Shown here: piece after piece, positions 1 through 6,338 of the stretch
How positions within the stretch are numbered: position 1 is the stretch's first letter
Layout of the letters: every line of letters begins with the position of its first letter
Source: Clostridia bacterium
GTDB lineage: Bacteria; Bacillota; Clostridia; Christensenellales; Aristaeellaceae
Assembly (NCBI GenBank): GCA_017552535.1
Contig: JAFZPV010000036.1
Location: forward strand, 1 to 52,352
Reading direction: 5' to 3'
Length of the DNA stretch: 52,352 nt
The notes under the pieces: model-generated
The model's input: only the letters and a program-made list of their open reading frames with translations
Databases searched by the model: none
What the model was told of the DNA's origin: nothing
Translations under genes and position numbers: made by a program

Positions 1-648
1 CACGGCTTCCTGGTCGTCCAGGGTGTTGGCGTAGATGAAGTTGGTGCTCATGATGGATTCCACTGGCACGTTCTCGTCTGCCAGGATCAGGCGGCGCAGC
101 GGCAGCGTGCCCCGCAGCTCATGGGACTGTCCCAGCACGTAGAGGGTATAGATGGTCTCCTTGTCGAGGCTGTTCTGCTTAAGGTACTTCATAGCCTCGG
201 CGGCGGTGAGCCCTTCCTTCAGCGAGCAGAACTCTATGGTCATAATGGAGCCTGCGCTGTTTTCGGGATAGTTCAGAAAGCGGTTTATGGTCTTGCGCTG
301 CTCTTCGTTCACGTTTTTGAGCAGGCGCGTAACGAGGTTCGCGGGCAGCTCTTCCAGAAAGTCCACCGCGTCGTCCACGAACATGTTGCTGATCAGCTCG
401 GCGGTCTCGCTGTCTCCGATGCACTCCATCAGGTGCTGCTTCTGCTCGTCGGAAAGGTAGGTGAACACCTCGGCAGAGATGTCCTTGGGCAGGATGCGGT
501 AGGTTTTCAGCATCCCGTCCTTCTCGAGGCCGTCCATATATTCGGCGATGTCCACGACGTTGAGCATCATCAGCGCGCCGCGCATCTCGCCCATTTTGTC
601 CGCTGCCAGAAGCTTATCGAGCCTGGCCTTGATCACTTCAAATTCCAT
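1..648 (-). CDS. mgtE: MgtE-family magnesium transporter, N-terminal part (runs off window edge)
   Basis: Only the first 216 codons lie in the window; the gene continues past position 1. The visible part is the cytoplasmic half of an MgtE channel: a helical MgtE_N domain (about residues 30-130) followed by the start of the CBS-domain pair. It aligns closely with the neighbouring MgtE, sharing for instance YPENSAGSIMTIEFC and LDKETI. MgtE dimers form Mg2+-gated Mg2+ channels in which the N and CBS domains sense cytosolic Mg2+ (family knowledge). The start is ATG at 648-646 behind GGAGG. Its ribosome site overlaps the stop codon of the upstream mgtE copy only 10 bases away, so the two are almost certainly cotranscribed. 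The transmembrane domain cannot be inspected. Confidence 0.93.
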   Translation of the reverse strand, partial: MEFEVIKARLDKLLAADKMGEMRGALMMLNVVDIAEYMDGLEKDGMLKTYRILPKDISAEVFTYLSDEQKQHLMECIGDSETAELISNMFVDDAVDFLEELPANLVTRLLKNVNEEQRKTINRFLNYPENSAGSIMTIEFCSLKEGLTAAEAMKYLKQNSLDKETIYTLYVLGQSHELRGTLPLRRLILADENVPVESIMSTNFIYANTLDDQEAV

Positions 649-658
649 GGGCGCCTCC

Positions 659-2029
659 TTACAGCAGCACTGCCGTCGCCAGTGCGAACAGGATCAGCAG
701 CGAGCAGGTATCCGCCACCGTGGTGATCATGGGGGAGGCGATCAGGGCGGGGTCCAGTTTCAGCGCCTTTACCCCCAGGGGCAGCAGCCCGCCCAGAATC
801 TTGGCGAACAGCACGCAGCACACCATGGATGCGGAAATGGTGAGGCAGATGGCAAGCCGGCTGTCCGGCGTGCCCACCCGGAAGATGAAATACTGTATCA
901 CGAAGCACACCGCCGCCAGCACCGAAGACACCAGCAGGGATACCCGCGCCTCCTTCCACAGCACCCTCACCGCGTCGCGCGGCTCCACCTCGCCGGTGGC
1001 AAGGCCGCGGATGATCAGCGTGGAAGACTGCTGGCCGCAGTTGCCGCCCGTGTCCATGATCATGGGAATGCAGCCGATCAGCGCAACGCCAACGGCGCTC
1101 AGGATCAGTTTGTCCTCGTAGTGGCTGATGATGAGGCCTGTAAAGATGGAGGCCACCAGCATCAGCACCAGCCAGGGCAGCCGGTTTTTGACCAGCTCGA
1201 AGACGCCCGTCTTCATATACGTATCGTCGGACGGCGTCAGGGCGCTCATGCGCTCGATGTCCTCCGTGGCCTCTTCCTGCATGACGTCCAGGATGTCGTC
1301 CGCGGTGATGATGCCCACAACCCGGCCTTCCTTGTCCAGCACGGGCACGGCCAGCAGGTCGTATTTCTTCACCGTTTCCGCCACGGTCTCCTGGTCGTCC
1401 AGCGTGCCCACGGAAACGAAGCTCGTTTCCATCAGGTTCTGCACCGGCACGTCGTCGTCAGCGGAGATCAGCTTTCTCAGCGCCAGCGTGCCCTGCAGGC
1501 GGCCTTCCGCGTCCAGGATATACAGGGTGTTGATGGTCTCTTTGTCAAGGCCCGTGCGCCGGATCTCCTTCATGGCCTGCGCCACGGTGTAGCCGCCGGG
1601 GAAGGCGCAGAATTCGATGGTCATAATGGAGCCCGCGCTGTTTTCCGGGTAGGACAAAAAGCGGTTGATCACCCTGCGGGTATCGGGGCTCACGTTTTCC
1701 AGCACCTTTTTTACCAGGTCGCTGGGCAGGTCGTCCAGAAAGTCCACGGCGTCGTCGATGAACATGTCGTCCACCAGACGGCAGATCTCCTGGTCGCCGA
1801 TGGTGGCGATCAGCTTTTCCTGCTGGTCGTCGTCCATGTAGCTGAACACGTCCGAGGAGATCTCCGTGGGCAAAAGCCGGAACACCTTAAGCATCTTGTC
1901 TGTGTCAAGCTCGCTTAAGTACTGCGCCACATCCACGCGGTTGAGCATCCTCAGCGCACCGCGCAGTTCTGCTTTTTTATCCGCCTCGAGCAGGGCGTCG
2001 AGACGGCTCTTTACGGTTTCCCAATCCAT
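659..2029 (-). CDS. mgtE: Magnesium transporter MgtE, full length
   Basis: 456 residues, the usual MgtE length. In order: MgtE_N helical domain (about 30-130), two CBS domains (about 135-255; the second includes AVPVLDKEGRVVGIITADD), a connecting helix, and five C-terminal membrane helices (about 285-456) with the family pore motif PMIMDTGGNCGQQSS. It should act as an Mg2+-gated magnesium channel in the cytoplasmic membrane. It is the first gene of a tandem pair; a second mgtE copy follows 10 bases downstream. Upstream lie a good promoter, a 21-bp palindrome at the predicted transcript start, and a mini-ORF with its own ribosome site, which together suggest leader-mediated control. No M-box (ykoK) riboswitch signature was found in the leader. 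Confidence 0.96.
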   Translation of the reverse strand: MDWETVKSRLDALLEADKKAELRGALRMLNRVDVAQYLSELDTDKMLKVFRLLPTEISSDVFSYMDDDQQEKLIATIGDQEICRLVDDMFIDDAVDFLDDLPSDLVKKVLENVSPDTRRVINRFLSYPENSAGSIMTIEFCAFPGGYTVAQAMKEIRRTGLDKETINTLYILDAEGRLQGTLALRKLISADDDVPVQNLMETSFVSVGTLDDQETVAETVKKYDLLAVPVLDKEGRVVGIITADDILDVMQEEATEDIERMSALTPSDDTYMKTGVFELVKNRLPWLVLMLVASIFTGLIISHYEDKLILSAVGVALIGCIPMIMDTGGNCGQQSSTLIIRGLATGEVEPRDAVRVLWKEARVSLLVSSVLAAVCFVIQYFIFRVGTPDSRLAICLTISASMVCCVLFAKILGGLLPLGVKALKLDPALIASPMITTVADTCSLLILFALATAVLL

Positions 2030-2115
2030 GGATATGCACCGCCTTCACAATGAAATACGCGCAGACGCAAACCCTGCGCTGCTTAAAAAGCGTTTGTGAG
2101 GGCGTACCGGGAATA

Positions 2116-2196
2116 TCAGACAGTGCCGCAGAAATCAGCGGCATCGCATGATCGGGGCACGCCGTCGCCGGGCATACTTCTTCCGCCGTCTTCCAA
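2116..2196 (-). CDS. Candidate 26-residue leader peptide upstream of tandem mgtE
   Basis: Starts with TTG at 2196 behind a strong GGGAGGTGA site (9-base spacing) and ends at TGA 2118-2116. The peptide begins MEDGGRS-MPGDGVPRS and ends DAADFCGTV. It sits in the transcribed leader between the mgtE promoter and the mgtE start. A GC-rich hairpin (2124-2143, arms TGCCGC/GCGGCA) covers its last codons. Acidic and proline codons near the start of a short ORF are the features known to destabilise ribosomes at low Mg2+ in enterobacterial mgtL and mgtA control, so a Mg2+-sensing leader is a reasonable inference. No homologue is recognised with certainty and coding status is unproven. Confidence 0.45.
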   Translation of the reverse strand: MEDGGRSMPGDGVPRSCDAADFCGTV

Positions 2197-2224
2197 GACC
2201 TGTCACCTCCCGATGCAAGAATGA

Positions 2225-2245
2225 ATAGGATACGATTTATCCTAT
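2225..2245. promoter_or_regulatory. 21-bp palindrome at the mgtE transcription start
   Basis: Perfect 8-bp arms ATAGGATA and TATCCTAT separated by CGATT. It lies just downstream of the mgtE -10, at the expected transcript start, so it is either an operator for a dimeric repressor or a 5'-terminal RNA hairpin. It is not a close match to DtxR or MntR boxes. Confidence 0.6.
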
Positions 2246-2249
2246 AATA

Positions 2250-2278
2250 ATGATACCGCGCCGGTTGCCCTGCGTCAA
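2250..2278 (-). promoter_or_regulatory. Promoter of the leader-mgtE-mgtE transcript
   Basis: -35 TTGACG (2278-2273), 17-base spacer, -10 TATCAT (2255-2250), reading leftwards. It leaves a leader of about 210 bases before the mgtE ATG. Confidence 0.7.
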
Positions 2279-2427
2279 GTGGATAAATGTTTCACATGTT
2301 TGAAATTTCTGGGGCTCTGCTGCAGGCGCGAAGAAATGAAACACTTTTGATATATATCTGACATGCCTTCGCATCATAATAGACGCAATCTTATGCTAAT
2401 ATTCTGAGCGAATACGGAGGTAGAGAT
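2279..2427. other. AT-rich spacer upstream of the DUF4160 gene
   Basis: Presumably holds the rightward promoter of the DUF4160 gene, but no hexamer pair with acceptable spacing stands out (CATAAT at 2375-2380 is the best -10). The 14-mer ATATATCTGACATG at 2352-2365 recurs with one mismatch at 39714-39727. The remainder of the 2030-2427 gap, to the left, is the mgtE leader and promoter. Confidence 0.4.
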
Positions 2428-2694
2428 ATGACACCCATCAGCCTTTTCTACGGCATCATCATATACATGTATACGGACAAATCCCGCGATCTCAAAGTGC
2501 CCCATATCCACGCAGTTTTCAAAGAAGAAGAAGTGATCATGGCCCTCACGGGCGAGACCCTGGACGGACACATGAGCTTTAAAAAGCAGGTGCTCGTGCA
2601 GGCCTGGCTCGCCATCCATTTTGACGACCTCATGGCCAACTGGCATCTGATGATGAACGGCAACGAGGTCTTCCGTATCGACCCGCTCCGCTAA
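2428..2694 (+). CDS. DUF4160 domain protein
   Basis: 88 residues, full length for DUF4160. Family features seen: SLFYGIIIYMY near the start, PHIHAVF (about 27-33), an acidic LTGETLDGHMS segment, and the C-terminal LMANWHLMMNGNEVFRIDPL. DUF4160 proteins are small cytoplasmic proteins often encoded next to DUF2442 partners in suspected toxin-antitoxin or regulatory pairs. No DUF2442 gene is present here, so this copy is an orphan. The start follows GGAGG with seven-base spacing. It is followed by a compact hairpin (2702-2728) and then a strong terminator, so it is probably monocistronic. Molecular function unknown. Confidence 0.85.
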   Translation: MTPISLFYGIIIYMYTDKSRDLKVPHIHAVFKEEEVIMALTGETLDGHMSFKKQVLVQAWLAIHFDDLMANWHLMMNGNEVFRIDPLR

Positions 2695-2751
2695 AAAATT
2701 CCCCCTGCGCGCCAAGGCGTGGCAGGGGATATGACGCAAAACATATAAAAA

Positions 2752-2790
2752 CCGCCCGGTGCAGGCCGATTGCATGCCTGCGCCGGGCGG
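2752..2790. terminator. Bidirectional terminator between DUF4160 and MarR genes
   Basis: Arms CCGCCCGG-TGCAGGC and GCCTGC-GCCGGGCGG around a loop of about nine bases. T-rich tracts follow on both strands (CGTTTTGGTTTT rightward, TTTTTATA leftward), which suits the convergent genes on either side. Confidence 0.85.
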
Positions 2791-2851
2791 CGTTTTGGTT
2801 TTCTGTCGGTATCAGGCGATATATCGCACTATGCTGGCAAAGAACTAATGA

Positions 2852-3529
2852 TCAGATCTTTTCAGACGGCTCGTCGCCCCGCACCGGTATGCCGCGCATG
2901 GGAGGAACGGGCTCTCCGTCCGGGCGATGGAACACGTTGGGCAGGCGATGGGGCCGCGGGCGGTCGATGAGATCTCCCGGCATCCTGCGGGGGCAGGGCG
3001 GCTCGGGCCTGCCGGGAATGCCGAATTCTCCGCCGCGGGGCAGCGTGCCGTGCGCTGCAGGCGGGAAGGGGCGCGGGGGATGCAGGCTGAGTCCGGCGTT
3101 TGCGCAGGCCTTTTCGGCGGAGTCGATCAGCTTCTGCAGGACCCTGTCCAGGCTGTCCAATTCCTCGTCGCTGAGCGCGTCGAAGGGCAGCAGGTATTCC
3201 TCCCGGTCGTTCACATGCTCCAGATAGCGCCTGCCCGTTTCGCTCATGAACAGGTTCACCTGCCGGCGGTCTTCGGGACTCGTGCGGCGCTCGATCATGC
3301 CGCCGTCCTCCAGCTTGCTCACCAGCTCGCTCATGGAGGAGGGCTGCACGCCCAGCTTTTCCATCAGTTCCCGCTGGGAGATGCCGTCCCGCAGGGCGAT
3401 CTGGGTCAGCGCCCGCTCCTGGCTGCGGCCGCGGGGGCCTTCCCGCATGCCCCTGGGACTTGACAGGCGGTGCATCAGCATCTGAAAGCGCATGAATTTT
3501 TCCATAATTTCTCTTTTATTCGTTTCCAT
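2852..3529 (-). CDS. MarR-family transcriptional regulator with Pro/Arg-rich tail
   Basis: 225 residues. A winged-helix MarR core spans about residues 15-130: ISQRELMEKLGVQPSSMSEL is the recognition helix region and RRTSPEDRRQVNLFMSETG is the wing (the typical DxR motif). After about residue 140 comes an unusual tail of some 80 residues rich in Pro, Arg, Gly and His with no recognisable fold. The start at 3529 was chosen because it has GGAGG at the right distance. A longer in-frame start at 3598 would lie inside the promoter. Two half-palindromic sites flank the promoter, which points to autorepression released by a small ligand. No efflux pump or other obvious target gene is next to it. Confidence 0.92.
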   Translation of the reverse strand: METNKREIMEKFMRFQMLMHRLSSPRGMREGPRGRSQERALTQIALRDGISQRELMEKLGVQPSSMSELVSKLEDGGMIERRTSPEDRRQVNLFMSETGRRYLEHVNDREEYLLPFDALSDEELDSLDRVLQKLIDSAEKACANAGLSLHPPRPFPPAAHGTLPRGGEFGIPGRPEPPCPRRMPGDLIDRPRPHRLPNVFHRPDGEPVPPMRGIPVRGDEPSEKI

Positions 3530-3547
3530 ATCAAAACCTCCGTTCAT

Positions 3548-3568
3548 TTGTTCTGTACCGAACGATTG
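3548..3568. promoter_or_regulatory. MarR operator, proximal copy
   Basis: Contains GTTCTGTACCGAAC (3550-3563), a pseudo-palindrome with GTTC/GAAC arms. The 13-mer TTGTTCTGTACCG here is repeated in perfect inverted orientation at 3611-3623. It lies between the -10 and the ribosome site of the marR gene. Confidence 0.75.
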
Positions 3569-3569
3569 C

Positions 3570-3598
3570 ATTATATGACGGCGCTTCCGCTTTGTCAA
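3570..3598 (-). promoter_or_regulatory. marR promoter
   Basis: Perfect consensus: -35 TTGACA (3598-3593), 17-base spacer, -10 TATAAT (3575-3570). It is exactly bracketed by the two operator copies. Confidence 0.9.
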
Positions 3599-3607
3599 GA
3601 GAAATTA

Positions 3608-3623
3608 GTACGGTACAGAACAA
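3608..3623. promoter_or_regulatory. MarR operator, distal copy
   Basis: CGGTACAGAACAA (3611-3623) is the exact reverse complement of the 13-mer at 3548-3560. It sits just upstream of the -35. With the proximal copy it would let two dimers cover the promoter. Confidence 0.75.
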
Positions 3624-3680
3624 TTAACAAATTGCACAGACGTGACGTTTATTAAATTGCCGTCAAATTATGAAACAAAC

Positions 3681-3709
3681 TTGTAATATTTAGCGCGGCG
3701 TGGTATAAT
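3681..3709 (+). promoter_or_regulatory. Promoter of the Cys-repeat membrane protein gene
   Basis: -35 TTGTAA (3681-3686), 17-base spacer, -10 TATAAT (3704-3709). Confidence 0.75.
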
Positions 3710-3746
3710 CCGCTTATGCTGATAAATGCTTAAGGACGGATATGCC

Positions 3747-5132
3747 ATGCTGAGCAGTACATATAAAAGATACAAGCTTTCCAACTTCATGCCCAACCGC
3801 GGACCTTCCGGTACCGCGTCCGGTTACTTTGAGCGCACCAACAAGCGCTCTCCCTACGTGAAATCCGGCTATATGGAGGAGTATGAGGCGCGCGCTTCCG
3901 AGGGCGGCCTGGGCTATGCCCTGCTCACCTTCGTGTGCCTGGCGGTGCTGTATCCCATCGGCCTTGTGATGCTGTGGAGCCGCAGGCTGCGCTTTTCCAC
4001 AAGTCTCAAGCTTTTGGCTACCTTTGCGTCCGCGGTGATCTTTTGTATGCTTCTGGTGTTCGCCGCCAACGTAGAGACCGACGATCCCCGCATCGGCAGC
4101 CTGCAGAACCGGCTGAACGTGGCCTTTGACTGGATCTACGATCATACCAACGACGCACTCAACAACGCCGCCGCCGGCGCGGGAAGCCTTGCCGACCGCT
4201 ATGCCGAAAAGGCGGTTTACGTCTGGGACGGCGTAAAGGTGAACGCGGCCAAAGCCGGCGTGGAGCTGCTGGGCGATAAAGCGCAGTCGGTCGCGCAGGT
4301 AAAGCAGAAGCTGCCCGAAGCCCTGCTTGCGGTATTCAAGCATTATATGGGCTACACCGAGCCTCCAAAGCAGGAAGCACCCAAGACCCAGAACCCGCTG
4401 GCGGGCATCGTGGTGACCACGCCGGAGCCTTCCCCCGCGAAGATGCTCTCGGCCACGCCCATCCCCACGCTGGCGCCCACGCCCGAACCCACGCCTACGC
4501 CTGTGCCTGTCACCATGCCGGAGATACGCGACGTGGCGGAAGCGCCGGTGTATTACACCCCGGGCGGAACGTACTATCATCTTACCCGCAACTGCTCCGG
4601 CATGCTCAACGCCTCCAGCCACACGCTGAAGGAGGCGAAGGACGCCGGCAAGCAGATGTGCGCAAACTGCGGCGTGGTGCCCGTCACCATGATGGACCGC
4701 AAGGATAAGGACTATCTTTGGGTGGACGCGAAGAACGTGGCCCACACCTCCGACATCTGCCGCGACTTCTTCCAGGGCACCTACAAGGTGATCCCTTTCG
4801 AAGACGTGTACAAGGGCCATTACACCTACTGCCCCAAGTGCCGTGCGGACAGCGTGTTTGAGTACATGCGCCAGAAGGACGCCGCCTTCAACGTATCCGA
4901 CGGGGATATCGATCCCGCCACCAGGCTGGTGTACGAGTACGAAAAGACCGTAACGGTGTACTACTCCCAGACCAGCCGCTACTACCATTCCTCTCAGGAC
5001 TGCCAGCAGATGTACGACGAAAAGTACGTGCACTCCCTGTTCGAGGCGCTGCACCAGGACGGCAAGAATCCCTGCCCGGTGTGCGACCCCTTCAACGAGG
5101 CTGACGTGCGCGAGCGCTTCGCCAATAAGTAA
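3747..5132 (+). CDS. Membrane-anchored protein with three C-terminal Cys/CxxC repeats
   Basis: 461 residues, no named family recognised with confidence. A basic N-terminus is followed by two membrane helices (about 60-80 and 88-108), then a helical region to about 215, then a Pro/Thr-rich linker (about 225-265, repeats such as TPEPTPTPVPV). The rest is three related units of about 60 residues, each with a Tyr-rich start, a His, a single Cys and a closing CxxC: YHLTRNCSGM...CANC, AHTSDICRDF...CPKC, YHSSQDCQQM...CPVC. This resembles the small Cys modules found at the ends of some ComEC/nuclease-like and secreted Clostridia proteins, probably metal-binding or disulfide units; their side of the membrane is uncertain. 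ATG 3747 was preferred to 3726 because AAGGACGG lies upstream of it. Function unknown. Confidence 0.85.
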   Translation: MLSSTYKRYKLSNFMPNRGPSGTASGYFERTNKRSPYVKSGYMEEYEARASEGGLGYALLTFVCLAVLYPIGLVMLWSRRLRFSTSLKLLATFASAVIFCMLLVFAANVETDDPRIGSLQNRLNVAFDWIYDHTNDALNNAAAGAGSLADRYAEKAVYVWDGVKVNAAKAGVELLGDKAQSVAQVKQKLPEALLAVFKHYMGYTEPPKQEAPKTQNPLAGIVVTTPEPSPAKMLSATPIPTLAPTPEPTPTPVPVTMPEIRDVAEAPVYYTPGGTYYHLTRNCSGMLNASSHTLKEAKDAGKQMCANCGVVPVTMMDRKDKDYLWVDAKNVAHTSDICRDFFQGTYKVIPFEDVYKGHYTYCPKCRADSVFEYMRQKDAAFNVSDGDIDPATRLVYEYEKTVTVYYSQTSRYYHSSQDCQQMYDEKYVHSLFEALHQDGKNPCPVCDPFNEADVRERFANK

Positions 5133-5152
5133 CGGAACGCGAAACAGGTTTT

Positions 5153-5179
5153 AAAACGGAGGGCATCGCCCTCCGTTTT
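5153..5179. terminator. Bidirectional terminator
   Basis: Perfect 12-bp arms AAAACGGAGGGC and GCCCTCCGTTTT around ATC. It serves both converging genes; the stop codon of the leftward acyltransferase touches its right end. Confidence 0.9.
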
Positions 5180-6338
5180 ACGTTGCTTTATCGTCTGTTG
5201 CTTTCTTCTCCCTCCACTGCGCCGCGCAAGGTCTTTCCACAAGGTATGTGAGGGCGACGGCGATCAGAAACGCCGCGGCGAAGCACAATAGCGTATACCG
5301 GTGCTGCCATACCGTCTGGCCGTCCATGTTGGGCGCGTCGCCCGTATAGGCGGGGATCCGGCCCTGCTTCAAACGCACGGCAATGGCCTGATGCCAGATA
5401 TAAAAGTTATAGGAGATGCCGGACAGAAACGCGACGGCCGGATTGGAAAACGCCATGAGCACGGCGCGCCAGGTCAGGCTCCCGCACATCAGAAACACGC
5501 CGCCCAGCAAAGAAAACGGCAGCGCCGCCCACATCTGCGCCCTTCGCTGCTCCTCGTAGCCGCTCACATAAGACAGGCGGCGCAAAAGCATATACATGCC
5601 CGCGCAGGCCGCAAGCGCCAAAATCAGGTGCAACCATTTGAGCCGGCCCGCCTTCTTCAGACGCACGTATCCCCAGGCGGCCAGCATGCCGCAGGCGTAC
5701 ACGTCCAGCATCACGGGCAGGCGGTTGACGAAAAGCGTGGTGTCCGGCTGAAAGTGCTGAACGTACAGTTTGCAAAGAAGGCACACGCCCAGAATACCGG
5801 AAAAGGTAACGAGGGGCTTTTTGCGGAACAGGCGGAAAAGCAGGGGAAAGAGCAGATAGAACTGCACTTCCACCGCCAGCGTCCACAAAGCGCCGTTTAA
5901 GCGCGTGACGGAATAGGATTCATAAAACAGGTTCTGCGTGAACGTCAGGTGGGCGAAAACATCCGTCAGCATGTGCTTATTCGAATAATAGCTTTCGTTC
6001 GGCACGGCGTCAAAGAAAAAGAACACGATCAGGCACAGAAGATAGCTTGGAAGTATGCGCCTCGCGCGGCCCAGATAAAAGGCCTTCGCGGTGGGGTAGC
6101 GGCCTGAGTACATACCCAGCGTCAGCACAAAGCCGCTGATCAAAAGCATCAGATACACAAACATGTATCCCCTCGAAACGACGGGATACATGTTGATCTC
6201 AAGTCCGAACAGCGTAAAGTTGGGGTTCAGCCAGGACTGCTGCCAGATGTGATACCAGGCGATCATGAAAACGCTCGCCACCCGCAGGATGTCTGCGGCA
6301 GGTGCGCGGTATGAGCTGGCCTGCTTCTGCCCGTTCAT
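5178..6338 (-). CDS. Acyltransferase 3 family membrane protein
   Basis: 386 residues with about ten hydrophobic segments, the size and pattern of the OafA/YrhL-type Acyltransferase_3 family. These enzymes move acyl groups (often O-acetyl) onto cell-surface polysaccharide, peptidoglycan or lipids. Typical features seen: an early DILRVASVFMIAWYHIW segment containing the conserved histidine, LGRARRILPSYL after the second helix pair, and LNGALWTLAVEVQFYLLFPL, the family's Trp/Glu motif. No SGNH domain is attached. The ATG overlaps the argH stop as ATGA, so translation is probably coupled to argH, an unexpected partner. Acceptor unknown. Confidence 0.9.
   Translation of the reverse strand: MNGQKQASSYRAPAADILRVASVFMIAWYHIWQQSWLNPNFTLFGLEINMYPVVSRGYMFVYLMLLISGFVLTLGMYSGRYPTAKAFYLGRARRILPSYLLCLIVFFFFDAVPNESYYSNKHMLTDVFAHLTFTQNLFYESYSVTRLNGALWTLAVEVQFYLLFPLLFRLFRKKPLVTFSGILGVCLLCKLYVQHFQPDTTLFVNRLPVMLDVYACGMLAAWGYVRLKKAGRLKWLHLILALAACAGMYMLLRRLSYVSGYEEQRRAQMWAALPFSLLGGVFLMCGSLTWRAVLMAFSNPAVAFLSGISYNFYIWHQAIAVRLKQGRIPAYTGDAPNMDGQTVWQHRYTLLCFAAAFLIAVALTYLVERPCAAQWREKKATDDKAT

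Noticed and set aside
548-1918. 456-codon rightward open frame opposite mgtE
   Set aside because: Antisense shadow of mgtE; low-complexity His/Gln/Arg-rich translation, no ribosome site.
2030-2250. M-box (ykoK) magnesium riboswitch before mgtE
   Set aside because: The conserved GGTGAGGCTCC-type core and paired elements were looked for in the leader and not found.
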